A model generated the notes under the pieces. It did not search any database and was not told the DNA's origin. It was given only the letters and a program-made list of their open reading frames with translations. The translations under genes and the position numbers were made by a program. A stretch of DNA of 30,085 nucleotides from Actinomycetota bacterium. GTDB taxonomy: Bacteria > Actinomycetota > Actinomycetes > Nanopelagicales > Nanopelagicaceae. Shown here piece by piece: positions 1 to 8,755 of the stretch. The stretch is taken from the NCBI GenBank assembly GCA_029978425.1, contig JAPOJL010000002.1, positions 1-30,085 on the forward strand, written 5' to 3'. Position 1 is the first letter of the stretch; each line of letters opens with the position of its first letter.

Positions 1-466
1 CGAGTAGTCGCGATAGTTCCTGTCCTTGAAAAGATTCATTGCCGAGCGCCCATAAGAGAATGCCATATGCCGATGACATGGAAGTGATAAGCGCTGTTAT
101 CGAAACGATGCTCAGATAGGCATTCCATGCAACTGAATGTCGCTCTGATGGATCATCAGCCAAAGTCCGTTTCGTCCAACGTCCAACGAGGAGATAAAGC
201 GGTGCGCCTACAAGTAAGAACGTAATGTCGCGCGCTAAATCAGTACGACTTTCGGCAATGACTTGTCCTGCATCAAAAAGTCTTCCAATAAGTCCAGCAA
301 CTCCTGAAGCTGAAACGCTCAATAAGCCAAACAAGAGCGCATATTGAAAGAGACGACGAATCGAGAAAGTACTTGGAGCGCCATGGCCATCACGGACAAA
401 CAACTTTCGAGCAACCACGATCAGAATTACAAGGAAGAGTATCGGTACGAGGAGTCCAAAAATCAC
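1..466 (-). CDS. DUF5671-like multi-pass membrane protein (3' part cut by window start)
   Basis: The reading frame enters from the window start and begins at a GTG (466-464), so only the N-terminal 155 residues are visible. The start is supported by a GTGA overlap with the stop codon of the upstream gene (TGA at 465-463), the classic sign of translational coupling. The product is strongly hydrophobic: a first membrane segment at about residues 2-19, a second at about 41-62 and further ones at about 82-97 and 118-142. The stretch RRLFQYALLFGLLSVSASG followed by GLIGRLFD resembles the DUF5671 membrane-domain family as I remember it. Function is unknown. It forms a two-gene unit with the anchored protein upstream. 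The family call is from pattern memory; that it is a membrane protein is clear. Confidence 0.65.
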   Translation of the reverse strand, partial: MIFGLLVPILFLVILIVVARKLFVRDGHGAPSTFSIRRLFQYALLFGLLSVSASGVAGLIGRLFDAGQVIAESRTDLARDITFLLVGAPLYLLVGRWTKRTLADDPSERHSVAWNAYLSIVSITALITSMSSAYGILLWALGNESFQGQELSRLL

Positions 467-915
467 TTGTTCACCTCATCGCATGAGTAGAGCGGCCATG
501 GAATTCCTAAAATTTTCCAATTGCTACCTTCTCTAGCCAGTCGGAAACTATGTTTTTCTGTATACATGTCACCAAAGAGTTGATCTTGATTCATATCGAC
601 GGCAACATCGATATAGGCACGATCTCCTTCAATCTGGGTGTTGGTGAGATTGACGCGCACAGTATCTGGAATCCAGCTTCGATCAATATCAGTTGCATCG
701 CAAGTCGATGTCACTGAGAAATAACGCGCTGCATCTTCATTTTTGCCGTCAATCACATCGTTGAGAAATGACTGAACGACGCCCTCGGGAGTATTGAGTG
801 CATAATCCTTTGTCTCGCGCGAGGAAGTTAGGAAAGCTGCGACTGCAGCTAGTACAAGAGTAAAGAGAACTATGAAGGCCAAGACTTGATTTGCTCCGCG
901 CCTGACATCACTCAT
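463..915 (-). CDS. Membrane-anchored NTF2/DUF4878-like hypothetical protein
   Basis: About 150 residues from the ATG at 915. A positively charged N-terminus (SDVRRG) is followed by one hydrophobic segment at about residues 8-28 and a soluble exterior domain. The exterior part starts with PEGVVQSFLNDVIDGKNEDAA and ends in a strand-rich region with NWKILGIPWPLYSC, a layout seen in NTF2-like/DUF4878 secreted proteins. Two cysteines, one in the middle and one at the end (STCD, YSCD), could form a disulfide. I chose the ATG at 915 because GATAAT lies exactly 6 nt upstream (927-922), the leaderless geometry seen elsewhere in this window; an ATG at 930 and a GTG at 954 are alternatives with no better signal. 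It overlaps the next gene by 4 bp. Function unknown. Confidence 0.7.
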   Translation of the reverse strand: MSDVRRGANQVLAFIVLFTLVLAAVAAFLTSSRETKDYALNTPEGVVQSFLNDVIDGKNEDAARYFSVTSTCDATDIDRSWIPDTVRVNLTNTQIEGDRAYIDVAVDMNQDQLFGDMYTEKHSFRLAREGSNWKILGIPWPLYSCDEVNK

Positions 916-1032
916 GTATTCATTATCCATCGCGGGCGAAGGGCTAGGTCGCACCTGACTCGCGTCTCACTGAATATTCTCACCTGTCCAACTTTCCTTA
1001 CTCTCACATTTGGCTCACCCTAAGCGGTTTAT

Positions 1033-1038
1033 TACAAT
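1033..1038 (+). promoter_or_regulatory. -10 element of a leaderless promoter for trhO
   Basis: TACAAT lies exactly 6 nt before the ATG at 1045, so transcription is predicted to start at the start codon. A TTGGCT at 1010-1015 sits 17 bp upstream as a partial -35. No Shine-Dalgarno sequence is present. This is inference from hexamer match and spacing. Confidence 0.6.
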
Positions 1039-1044
1039 CAAGAC

Positions 1045-1953
1045 ATGGCACGTAAGGGGCGCACTCCAAAGATCATTCTCTTTTATGGTTTTGCTCCTGT
1101 CGCCGATCCTGAGGCTCTCAAACTCTGGCAGATTGCGCTCTGCGAACCCCTCAATCTCAAGGGAAGAATCCTTATCTCACCTCATGGCATCAATGGAACT
1201 CTGGGTGGAGATATCGATGCGCTCAAAAAATATGTAAAGATCACAAAACAGTATCCGGGCTTCAAGAAGATTGACTTCAAGTGGTCTGAGGGAACAGGCG
1301 AAGACTTTCCTCGTCTCAGCGTTAAGACTCGCCCAGAACTAGTCTCCTTTGGAGTACCAGATAATCTCAAAGTTACTGAAGATGGAATTGTAGGAGGCGG
1401 AAAACATCTCAAGCCAAAAGAAGTTAACGCCCTGGCTGAGAAATTGGGCGATGATTTAGTTTTCTTTGATGGCCGTAACGCCTACGAAGCGAAAATTGGA
1501 AAGTTTAAAAACGCAGTAGTGCCTGATGTAAAAACGACTAAAGACTTTATCGAAGAACTCGATAGTGGAAAGTATGACCATTTAAAGAATAAAACCATCG
1601 TCACATATTGCACGGGCGGAATCCGTTGCGAGATCCTCACGACTGTGATGAAAGAGCGTGGGTTCAACGAGGTTTACCAAATTGCTGGCGGTATTGTGCG
1701 TTATGGCGAAAAATATGGTGATAAGGGTTTATGGGAGGGATCGCTTTATACCTTTGATGGACGCAAGACCATCGACTTCTCCGATGAGACAAAAGTAATT
1801 GGTCAATGCGATACATGTGGCTCTCCTACCAAGCAATTCCTCAATTGCGCCAACGATTTCTGTCATCGCCAATATCTGATCTGCGATTCATGTGCGCAAG
1901 ATAAAAATAACTTGCAGTGCACCCATCAAGAGCTACAGCGGCATTCCCGCTGA
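1045..1953 (+). CDS. trhO: tRNA uridine(34) hydroxylase TrhO (rhodanese domain)
   Basis: 302 residues, normal for the TrhO/YceA family, which hydroxylates uridine-34 of certain tRNAs in the cytoplasm, a step toward 5-methoxy- or carboxymethoxy-uridine. An N-terminal acylphosphatase-like domain (about 10-100, with [11 protein letters not shown]) is followed by a rhodanese domain (about 130-235). The catalytic loop CTGGIRC is at 189-195, with the reactive cysteine first, and is preceded by the family's [10 protein letters not shown]. The C-terminal tail carries a cysteine cluster (C255, C258, C268, C273, C280, C283), typical of a metal-binding end. The 3' end overlaps the convergent phosphoribosyltransferase gene by 21 bp. 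The start is backed by a -10 hexamer 6 nt upstream. Confident call. Confidence 0.93.
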   Translation: MARKGRTPKIILFYGFAPVADPEALKLWQIALCEPLNLKGRILISPHGINGTLGGDIDALKKYVKITKQYPGFKKIDFKWSEGTGEDFPRLSVKTRPELVSFGVPDNLKVTEDGIVGGGKHLKPKEVNALAEKLGDDLVFFDGRNAYEAKIGKFKNAVVPDVKTTKDFIEELDSGKYDHLKNKTIVTYCTGGIRCEILTTVMKERGFNEVYQIAGGIVRYGEKYGDKGLWEGSLYTFDGRKTIDFSDETKVIGQCDTCGSPTKQFLNCANDFCHRQYLICDSCAQDKNNLQCTHQELQRHSR

Positions 1954-2397
1954 CCAAGGGAACTCAATCCACTTCTCCGTTTTACGCCAGACATAATCTG
2001 GCTTCACAACACTTCGGGGTTTCTCATATAAGACTACGGTGCGCGCTTCTTTTACTGTTACACGCCAAAATTCCTGTACTAACCGGAGAGTTTCTCCCGA
2101 GTCGGCGACATCATCAGCGATTAATACTGTGGCCCCCTTGAGATCAACTTTGTTGGGAACAGGCGGCAGAACTACGGGCATCGGTAACCGCTCCTCAATT
2201 CCGGTATAAAACTCAACGCTCATGGTGAAGGAGTTCTTCACTCCAAGTGCATATCCGAGTGCAGCGCCCAAGAAGAAGCCTCCACGTGCGATTGATAAGA
2301 CGATTTCGGGTTGAAATTGTGAGTTTCGAATCTGGTGCGCCAAATCAATAACTGCGCTGCCGAACTCTGTGTAAGACAAGTGCTCGCGCTCGCTCAT
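1933..2397 (-). CDS. Phosphoribosyltransferase (xanthine/hypoxanthine-guanine type)
   Basis: 154 residues of a type-I phosphoribosyltransferase fold. The PRPP-binding motif [14 protein letters not shown] is at residues 91-104, and an early loop SIARGG (35-40) matches the part that holds pyrophosphate. The C-terminal KWIEFPW resembles the purine-binding tail of Gpt/xanthine phosphoribosyltransferase-like proteins. The expected reaction is purine base plus PRPP giving a nucleotide plus pyrophosphate, in purine salvage; the exact base cannot be told. It diverges from nnrD with start codons only 22 bp apart, each with its own -10 hexamer. The stop lies inside the 3' end of trhO. Family confident, substrate not. 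Confidence 0.85.
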   Translation of the reverse strand: MSEREHLSYTEFGSAVIDLAHQIRNSQFQPEIVLSIARGGFFLGAALGYALGVKNSFTMSVEFYTGIEERLPMPVVLPPVPNKVDLKGATVLIADDVADSGETLRLVQEFWRVTVKEARTVVLYEKPRSVVKPDYVWRKTEKWIEFPWSAGMPL

Positions 2398-2403
2398 GGA
2401 GTG

Positions 2404-2413
2404 ATTCTAGACT
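2404..2413. promoter_or_regulatory. Bidirectional leaderless promoter with overlapping -10 elements
   Basis: On the plus strand TAGACT (2408-2413) ends 6 nt before the nnrD ATG at 2420. On the minus strand TAGAAT (2409-2404) ends 6 nt before the phosphoribosyltransferase ATG at 2397. The two hexamers share the base pairs 2408-2409. Any -35 contacts would lie inside the opposing coding regions. Transcription and translation starts are predicted to coincide for both genes. Confidence 0.6.
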
Positions 2414-2419
2414 TACGTG

Positions 2420-3232
2420 ATGGCTAGAAACTTAAAGGGAAGAAATCTACGTAAGCCTCGTGAGAAGCGCGACCACAAATACTCTCGCGGCGTTGTAGCC
2501 ATTGTTGCTGGATCAAAGCGCTATCCCGGGGCAGCACTTCTGACTGTTGGTGGCGCCCGTCGTGGCGGCGCAGGTTATGTGAAGTTCTTGGATAGCACAT
2601 CAATTACTACGGAACTGGTGATCGCTCAATTTCCTGATGTAGTTCCCATCAAGTCGATCACAAATGAGAAAATCGATGCACTAGTCGTGGGGCCAGGCGC
2701 TACAACTCTCCGCTCCCTTCCAGAAAATATTCCCGTTGTGCTTGATAGCGGTGCACTTTCGTTAGCGCGTAAAACTAAGGATTCTCGCAATCCCGATCAA
2801 ATCATCGTTGTGACGCCCCACGAGGGTGAATTACGTGAGCTAGGTTTTTCACTTTCGCTCAATCAAAATTCTCGCTACGCCACTGATGCGCAGCGAAAAG
2901 AATTGGCACAGAAAATTGCAGATGAACTTCATGTGATATGTGTTCTCAAAGGTCATCGCACCCTCATCGCTGCACCACAACAAAGCGTTCGCGTTGCTTC
3001 AATACTGGTGGACTTAAACGGAGGTTCGGAGTTAGCGACGGCCGGCAGCGGCGATATTTTGGCGGGATTGATAGGCGCATTTCTCGCAAGTTGGAAACCG
3101 CTCACTTACAGTGATGCGCAAAAAGTGGTACGTGACGCAGTACATCTTCATTCCGCGGCGGGCGCCCACGCAGCACGCGCCAAGAAGTCTGTTGTTGCAA
3201 CTGACATTCTTGAGTCATTGGCATACTGCTGA
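2420..3232 (+). CDS. nnrD: ADP/ATP-dependent NAD(P)H-hydrate dehydratase (stand-alone)
   Basis: 270 residues with the ribokinase-like carbohydrate kinase fold of the YjeF C-terminal domain, which repairs hydrated NAD(P)H using ADP or ATP. Visible motifs are GGARRGGAGYVK (44-55), VVGPGA (89-94), LDSGAL (108-113), VTPHEGEL (131-138), VLKGHRT (175-181) and the catalytic glycine-rich ATAGSGDILAG (206-216) with Asp212. Many bacteria carry this domain fused behind the NnrE epimerase; here the epimerase part is absent and the protein begins with a basic stretch. The ATG at 2420 is preferred over the GTG at 2417 because it fits the 6-nt spacing from TAGACT. It is followed 12 bp later by the aminotransferase gene. 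Confidence 0.9.
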   Translation: MARNLKGRNLRKPREKRDHKYSRGVVAIVAGSKRYPGAALLTVGGARRGGAGYVKFLDSTSITTELVIAQFPDVVPIKSITNEKIDALVVGPGATTLRSLPENIPVVLDSGALSLARKTKDSRNPDQIIVVTPHEGELRELGFSLSLNQNSRYATDAQRKELAQKIADELHVICVLKGHRTLIAAPQQSVRVASILVDLNGGSELATAGSGDILAGLIGAFLASWKPLTYSDAQKVVRDAVHLHSAAGAHAARAKKSVVATDILESLAYC

Positions 3233-3244
3233 TTAGATAGCGCT

Positions 3245-4603
3245 ATGTCAGAGTTCATCCCCAACCCTGCGCGCGGCAAAGAGGTTTATGACCTCGATCG
3301 AGCCCATGTATTCCACTCTTGGTCGGCTCAAGCACAGATCTCTCCGCTTCCTGTCGCAACGGGAAAAGGTTCTTATTTCTGGGATTTTGACGGTAAGAAA
3401 TATCTCGATTTCTCCTGCCAATTAGTCTTCACAAATATCGGCTTCCAACATCCTAAAGTTGTTGATGCCATCAAAAAGCAAGCTGATCTCTTAACAACAA
3501 TTGCTCCGCAAGTTGCCAATGAAGCTCGCGGTGAAGCTGCAAAGCGGATTGTCGAACTTGCTAGCCCACATCACCAGAAAGTTTTCTTCACCAACGGTGG
3601 CGCCGATGGCGTAGAAAATGCGATTCGCATGGCGCGCCTCCACACCAATCGCCACAAAATTCTCTCGTTCTATCGCTCGTATCATGGCAATACCACCTCG
3701 GCAATTTCAGCAACTGGTGATCCACGACGTTGGCCCAATGAATTTGCTTATGGACATGTGCACTTCTTTGGGCCCTACACATATCGCAGCTCGTTCTGGT
3801 CAAAGAATGAAGAAGAGGAATGCCAACGCGCGCTCGAACATCTCGAGAGCGTCATAACTTTTGAAGGTCCCAACACCATCGCTGCAATTCTCATTGAATC
3901 TGTTGTTGGAACTGCCGGAGTTCTGATCCCGCCTAAGGGATATCTCGAAGGCGTTCGCGCGCTTTGCGATAAATATGGAATTCTCTGGATTGCAGATGAA
4001 GTGATGTCAGGCTTCGGCCGCACCGGAAAGTGGTTTGCTTATCAGCACTCCAACGCCCACCCTGATCTGATCGTCTTCGCAAAAGGTGTTAATTCGGGCT
4101 ATGTGCCGCTTGGTGGCGTTGTGATTTCTCAGAAAATTGCTGAAACATTCAATGATCGCGTATTTCCCGGCGGCCTAACCTACTCAGGACATCCACTTGC
4201 GTGCGCAGCCGCCGTTGCGACTATCGATGTAATGAAGGAAGAGAAGATCGTTGAACACGCGGCGCATCTCGGTGAAAAAGTTATTGGGCCAGCTCTGCGG
4301 GCGCTTGCTGAAAAACATCCTGTTATTGGTGAAGTTCGCGGCCTGGGAGTCTTCTGGGCGCTTGACCTTGTTAAAGATCGCGCAACCCGTGAGCCCCTTG
4401 CCCCGTACGCGGGATCAAGTCCAGCTATGAATGAGCTTGTTGGCGAGTGTAAGAAATTAGGGTTGATGCCATTTACTAACTTCAATCGAATGCATGTCGT
4501 TCCACCATGCAATATCTCGGAAGCTGAATTTAATGAGGGCGTTGCGATTCTTGATAAAGCTTTCTCTGTTATCGATAAGCATTACATCGGCACAGGCAAA
4601 TAG
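3245..4603 (+). CDS. Class-III PLP aminotransferase (omega-amino acid:pyruvate-like)
   Basis: 452 residues, the usual size for class-III (subgroup II) aminotransferases. Motifs in order: SYHGNT at 145-150, which helps bind PLP; ADEVMSGFGRTG from 250, with Asp251 contacting the pyridine nitrogen; and the PLP lysine Lys280 in FAKGVNSGYVPLGG. The C-terminal GEVRGLGVFWALDLV is the family arginine region. The family moves amino groups from beta-alanine, 3-aminoisobutyrate, taurine or GABA to pyruvate or oxoglutarate. The neighbour 11 bp downstream is a (methyl)malonate-semialdehyde dehydrogenase, so beta-alanine or 3-aminoisobutyrate is the best-supported substrate, by context only. No strong ribosome-binding site precedes the ATG; the gene may be read through from nnrD. 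Confidence 0.88.
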   Translation: MSEFIPNPARGKEVYDLDRAHVFHSWSAQAQISPLPVATGKGSYFWDFDGKKYLDFSCQLVFTNIGFQHPKVVDAIKKQADLLTTIAPQVANEARGEAAKRIVELASPHHQKVFFTNGGADGVENAIRMARLHTNRHKILSFYRSYHGNTTSAISATGDPRRWPNEFAYGHVHFFGPYTYRSSFWSKNEEEECQRALEHLESVITFEGPNTIAAILIESVVGTAGVLIPPKGYLEGVRALCDKYGILWIADEVMSGFGRTGKWFAYQHSNAHPDLIVFAKGVNSGYVPLGGVVISQKIAETFNDRVFPGGLTYSGHPLACAAAVATIDVMKEEKIVEHAAHLGEKVIGPALRALAEKHPVIGEVRGLGVFWALDLVKDRATREPLAPYAGSSPAMNELVGECKKLGLMPFTNFNRMHVVPPCNISEAEFNEGVAILDKAFSVIDKHYIGTGK

Positions 4604-4614
4604 AGAGATATCCC

Positions 4615-6114
4615 ATGAGCGATGTAAAACGCATTACCCATCACATTAATGGCGCATATTGGACCGGTAGCGCCGAACGAAGCGGTGATGTTTATAACCC
4701 TGCCACCGGAAAAATTACTGGAAAAGTTGATTTTGCCTCCGTTGCGGTCGTTGACCAAGCAATCGAAATCGCCACGCGCGCACAAGTAGAATGGCGCAAC
4801 GCATCCCTTGCAAAGCGAGTTCAAGTTCTCTTCGCCTTCCGCGAGATTCTCAATGCACGCAAAGAAGAAGTTGCGCGCCTCATTACGGCTGAACATGGCA
4901 AAGTCTTATCCGATGCGCTCGGTGAAGTAACACGTGGCCTTGAAGTTGTTGAATTTGCCTGCGGTATTCCGCACCTACTCAAAGGTTCTTACTCAGAAGG
5001 TGCATCAACCAGTATCGACGTTTACTCCATTCGCCAACCACTTGGAGTCAGCGCAATCATCTCTCCATTCAATTTCCCCGCGATGGTGCCGATGTGGTTC
5101 TTCCCGATCGCCATTGCTGCGGGAAATGCCGTCATTATTAAGCCGAGCGAAAAGGATCCCTCACCCGTCAATCTCATCGCTGAATTCTGGAAGGAAGCAG
5201 GGCTTCCTGATGGAGTATTTAATGTTCTTCATGGCGATAAAGTCGCGGTAGATCGCTTACTTGAGCATCCAGGCATCGCCTCTATTTCCTTCGTTGGTTC
5301 AACGCCGATTGCGCGATATATCTACGAAACTGGCACAAAGAATGGAAAGCGCGTTCAAGCGCTCGGTGGCGCAAAGAATCACATGTTGGTTCTCCCTGAT
5401 GCTGATTTAGATTTAGCAGCAGATGCCGCTGTAAATGCTGGTTTTGGTTCGGCTGGAGAACGGTGCATGGCAATCTCAGCTCTCGTTGCTGTCGAACCAG
5501 TTGCTGATGCGCTCATCAAAAAAATCTCTGATCGCATGGCCACGTTGAAGACGGGTGATGGAACTCAAGGTTCAGATATGGGACCACTTGTTACCGCTGT
5601 TCATCGCGACAAAGTCGCCTCATATGTTGATGCTGGAGTTCGCGAGGGCGCTGCACTCGTTGTTGATGGGCGTAACCCGAAGATAAATGGCGCAGCCGAA
5701 GGATTCTGGCTCGGTCCAACTCTCTTTGATCGCGTCACACCCGAGATGAGCATTTACACCGATGAAATTTTCGGACCAGTTCTCTCGGTGATTCGCGTCC
5801 AAAGTTACGACGAAGGTTTAGCGCTGATCAATAAGCATCAATATGGCAATGGAACTGCAATCTTCACAAATGATGGTGGCGCTGCGCGACGTTTCCAGAA
5901 TGAAGTTCAAGTCGGGATGATCGGCATCAATGTTCCAATCCCGGTACCGACTGCGTATTACTCGTTCGGTGGCTGGAAAAACTCGCTATTCGGCGACACT
6001 CATGCACATGGAACTGAAGGCGTTCACTTCTTTACTCGTGGCAAGGTAGTTACTAGCCGCTGGCTAGATCCCAGCCATGGTGGAATTAATCTCGGCTTCC
6101 CGCAAAATCGCTAG
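4615..6114 (+). CDS. mmsA: CoA-acylating methylmalonate-semialdehyde dehydrogenase
   Basis: 499 residues of the aldehyde dehydrogenase superfamily. The MMSDH type oxidises malonate or methylmalonate semialdehyde with NAD+ and CoA, releasing CO2 and giving acetyl- or propionyl-CoA. The cofactor-side motif SPFNFPAMVPMW is at 150-161, the nucleotide loop FVGSTPIA at 226-233, and the catalytic cysteine Cys284 lies in GSAGERCMA. The general-base glutamate of hydrolytic aldehyde dehydrogenases is replaced within LGGAKNH (250-256, Asn255), a hallmark of the CoA-dependent subgroup. It follows the aminotransferase by 11 bp as a likely two-step pathway. Its stop is 4 bp from the stop of the convergent prpD, which handles the propionyl-CoA route. 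Confidence 0.92.
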   Translation: MSDVKRITHHINGAYWTGSAERSGDVYNPATGKITGKVDFASVAVVDQAIEIATRAQVEWRNASLAKRVQVLFAFREILNARKEEVARLITAEHGKVLSDALGEVTRGLEVVEFACGIPHLLKGSYSEGASTSIDVYSIRQPLGVSAIISPFNFPAMVPMWFFPIAIAAGNAVIIKPSEKDPSPVNLIAEFWKEAGLPDGVFNVLHGDKVAVDRLLEHPGIASISFVGSTPIARYIYETGTKNGKRVQALGGAKNHMLVLPDADLDLAADAAVNAGFGSAGERCMAISALVAVEPVADALIKKISDRMATLKTGDGTQGSDMGPLVTAVHRDKVASYVDAGVREGAALVVDGRNPKINGAAEGFWLGPTLFDRVTPEMSIYTDEIFGPVLSVIRVQSYDEGLALINKHQYGNGTAIFTNDGGAARRFQNEVQVGMIGINVPIPVPTAYYSFGGWKNSLFGDTHAHGTEGVHFFTRGKVVTSRWLDPSHGGINLGFPQNR

Positions 6115-6118
6115 CCCG

Positions 6119-7594
6119 CTAAGGCAAGCGCTTGACGAAGAGATCCATCACTTCATTTACTGGAGTTTGTGAGAATTTCTCATAATCCAAAGTGAGCGCT
6201 GCAATCTTTTCTTGTTGGGCAGCATCAAAAATGCGCGCCAGATTTGTGCGGTATTTCTGAACTAAGAGCGGTATCCCCTCGTCGCGGCGGCGCTTGTGGC
6301 CAACAGGAAATTCGATTGCGATTTCATCAAGTGATGAGCCATCTGTGAAGGTGATGGTTACTGCATTTGCAATGGAACGTTTTTCAGGATCATGATAATC
6401 CTTGGTGTACTGAGGATCTTCGACACAGACAATCTTCTCTCGGAGCGCATCAATCCGTGGATCTGCAGCAATATCATCTTCATAATCGCGCGCAGTTAAG
6501 CGTCCAAAGATCAGTGGAACTGCAACCATATATTGAATGGTGTGATCGCGGTCAGCCGGATTTCGGAGCGGACCTTTCTTGTCAATGATGCGTACACAAG
6601 CTTCGTGGGTACGAATGGAGATTGTTGCGATGTCATCCGAGGTCTTGCCACGTTCATGCATCTGTTTGTAGAGAAGAAGTGAAGCTTCCACGGCGGTCTG
6701 GGCGTGAAATTCAGCTGGGAATGAGATTTTAAAGAGGACGTTCTCCATTACATAAGAACCATAAGGACGCTGGAATGAGAAACGTTTTCCTTTAAAGGAA
6801 ACATCGTAAAAACCCCATGTCGGTGCGCTCAGTGCAGATGGATAACCCATCTCACCTACTTTCGCCATGAGCGCAAGACGTACAGCGCGCGAGGTGGCAT
6901 CTCCAGCGGCCCATGATTTACGGGAACCTGCATTTGGAAAGTGGCGATAAGTACGCAGCGATTGGCCATCGACCCACGCGAGGGAAACTGCGTTAAGAAT
7001 CTGATCACGAGATAAGCCCATCATCTCTGCGACGACAGCAGTTGATGCAACTTTGACCAGAATTACGTGATCGAGTCCAACTTTGTTAAATGAATTCTCG
7101 AGCGCGATACAGCCTTGAATCTCATGAGCTTTGATCATCGCGGTGAAGACATCTCTCATAACAAGCGGTTTGGTTCCATGGCCGGCAGATGATCCTGCAA
7201 GGTTATTTCGCGAAATCCAATCAGCGGTGGCAAGAATTCCACCTAAGTTATCGGATGGATGTCCCCATTCTGCAGCGAGCCAGGTGTCATTAAAATCTAA
7301 CCAGCGAATCGCAGTTCCAATGTTGAAAGCACCCTGAACGGGATCAAGCTCGTAATCAAGGCCCGGAACTCTTACTCCATTCGGAACCCGCTGTCCTGGA
7401 GCAATGGGACCAAGGAGTTTGGTACATGCCGGATACTCGAGTGATTCCAATCCACAACCGATTGTGTCTAAGAAGCAATTCCATGCTGTTGTGTATGCCA
7501 ACTCCGATGTCACTTGGTAATTCATCACATAATCAACGATGTCAACCATCTCTTGATCAAATGGTAGATCTGATTTTGTGAAGTTCGATGACAT
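6119..7594 (-). CDS. prpD: 2-methylcitrate dehydratase PrpD
   Basis: 491 residues of the MmgE/PrpD family. It dehydrates 2-methylcitrate to 2-methylaconitate in the methylcitrate cycle. Family signatures seen are FLDTIGCGLESL near the N-terminus, DFNDTWLAAEWGHPSDNLGG at about 100-120, RKSWAAGDATSRAVRLA near 230 and FPAEFHAQTAVEA near 300. I start at the ATG at 7594 because AGGGGAGAG lies 5 nt upstream, one of the few strong ribosome-binding sites in the window; nine extra upstream codons would overlap prpC. It is the last gene of the rib-prp run, 13 bp after prpC. Confidence 0.93.
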   Translation of the reverse strand: MSSNFTKSDLPFDQEMVDIVDYVMNYQVTSELAYTTAWNCFLDTIGCGLESLEYPACTKLLGPIAPGQRVPNGVRVPGLDYELDPVQGAFNIGTAIRWLDFNDTWLAAEWGHPSDNLGGILATADWISRNNLAGSSAGHGTKPLVMRDVFTAMIKAHEIQGCIALENSFNKVGLDHVILVKVASTAVVAEMMGLSRDQILNAVSLAWVDGQSLRTYRHFPNAGSRKSWAAGDATSRAVRLALMAKVGEMGYPSALSAPTWGFYDVSFKGKRFSFQRPYGSYVMENVLFKISFPAEFHAQTAVEASLLLYKQMHERGKTSDDIATISIRTHEACVRIIDKKGPLRNPADRDHTIQYMVAVPLIFGRLTARDYEDDIAADPRIDALREKIVCVEDPQYTKDYHDPEKRSIANAVTITFTDGSSLDEIAIEFPVGHKRRRDEGIPLLVQKYRTNLARIFDAAQQEKIAALTLDYEKFSQTPVNEVMDLFVKRLP

Positions 7595-7600
7595 TGTCTC

Positions 7601-7606
7601 TCCCCT
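7601..7606 (-). promoter_or_regulatory. Strong ribosome-binding site of prpD
   Basis: AGGGGA(GAG) lies just upstream of the ATG at 7594, in the 13-bp gap after the prpC stop. It fixes the prpD start and suggests efficient re-initiation at this last gene. Confidence 0.7.
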
Positions 7607-7607
7607 A

Positions 7608-8747
7608 TTACTTTCTCTCACTTATTGGAACAAAGGCGCGATTTTCAACCCCGGTGTATTGGGCTGTTGGTCGAATAATTTTATTGTCCTGGCGTTGTTC
7701 GATTACATGCCCCGCCCATCCCGTGATTCGAGAGAAGATAAAGATCGGCGTAAAAAAACTCGTTGGAATCTTCATCTCGTGATATGCGACTGCGCTATAC
7801 CAATCTAAATTTGCGAACATCTTCTTTTCGCTCCACATCACGCTCTCAATCCGTTCTGCGATGTCGAAATGATTTAAGGAGCCATTTTCACGAGCCAGTG
7901 ATTGAGCGATGTTTTTAATAATGGGGTTTCTGGGATCTGCGACTGTGTAGACGGGATGGCCAAAGCCGATCACAACTTCTTTGCGAGCTAAACGCTCTTT
8001 GATATCACGCTCTGCATCACTTGCGCTGTTGTAGCGCTGTTGAATCTCAAGTGCGACTTCATTAGCTCCGCCATGTTTTGGTCCGCGGAGGGCGCCAATC
8101 GCCCCAGTTATCGCTGAATACATATCAGAACCAGTCCCTGCGATCACGCGAGCGGTAAAGGTCGAAGCATTGAATTCATGCTCCGCATAAAGAATGAGTG
8201 AGGCCTGCATTGCTTTAATCCAACTTTCTCGGGGCGCTTCTTGATGTAGAAGTGCCAGAAAATGTCCTGCAACCGAGCCATGTGGAGTCGACAGAGAGAT
8301 CCGCTTACCTGAATGTGTGAAGTGATACCAATAAAGCAAAGCAGATGGCGTACATGCAATTAATCGATGAGCAACTTCTCGAGCGCTCTCGATGGAATGA
8401 GAAGCATCTTCAGTGTGAAAGCTGCCGAGAGCTGATACTGCTGTTCGAAGTACATCCATGGGATGAGCGCTCCGCGGGATAAGTTCAAGAATCGCTTTTA
8501 CTTGGTTAGGAAGTTCGCGAAGTTCAGCGAGTTCGCCCTTGTAGCGTGCGAGTTCATCAGCATTTGGAAGTTCGCCATAGAGAATGAGATAGGCAACCTC
8601 TTCAAATTCACAATTCTCTGCTAGATCTTTGATGTCATAGCCTCGATAGTGGAGATCATTTCCACTATGTCCAACAGTTGAAAGAGACGTACTTCCGGCC
8701 ACAATGCCAGACAAGGCAACAGATTTTTTCGCCTTAAACTCACTCAT
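7608..8747 (-). CDS. prpC: 2-methylcitrate synthase / citrate synthase PrpC
   Basis: 379 residues, the size of the short bacterial PrpC/citrate synthase II type. It condenses propionyl-CoA (and often acetyl-CoA) with oxaloacetate. The three catalytic residues are visible: His225 in RGPKHGGAN, His264 in GFGHPVY and Asp315 in FANLDWYSA. The N-terminus SGIVAGSTSLSTV is typical of the PrpC group, as are the flanking prpB and prpD genes. These favour methylcitrate synthase over the housekeeping enzyme, though dual activity is common in this family. It starts 8 bp after the prpB stop without a clear ribosome-binding site. Confidence 0.93.
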   Translation of the reverse strand: MSEFKAKKSVALSGIVAGSTSLSTVGHSGNDLHYRGYDIKDLAENCEFEEVAYLILYGELPNADELARYKGELAELRELPNQVKAILELIPRSAHPMDVLRTAVSALGSFHTEDASHSIESAREVAHRLIACTPSALLYWYHFTHSGKRISLSTPHGSVAGHFLALLHQEAPRESWIKAMQASLILYAEHEFNASTFTARVIAGTGSDMYSAITGAIGALRGPKHGGANEVALEIQQRYNSASDAERDIKERLARKEVVIGFGHPVYTVADPRNPIIKNIAQSLARENGSLNHFDIAERIESVMWSEKKMFANLDWYSAVAYHEMKIPTSFFTPIFIFSRITGWAGHVIEQRQDNKIIRPTAQYTGVENRAFVPISERK

Positions 8748-8755
8748 AGATACCG

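Noticed and set aside
6119..6140. AAGCGCTT palindrome near the mmsA/prpD junction as a bidirectional terminator
   Set aside because: The palindrome lies within prpD codons, has only short arms without a T-run, and is too weak.
7594..7621. Longer prpD start including nine extra codons
   Set aside because: It would begin inside the prpC coding end, whereas the ATG at 7594 has a strong ribosome-binding site.
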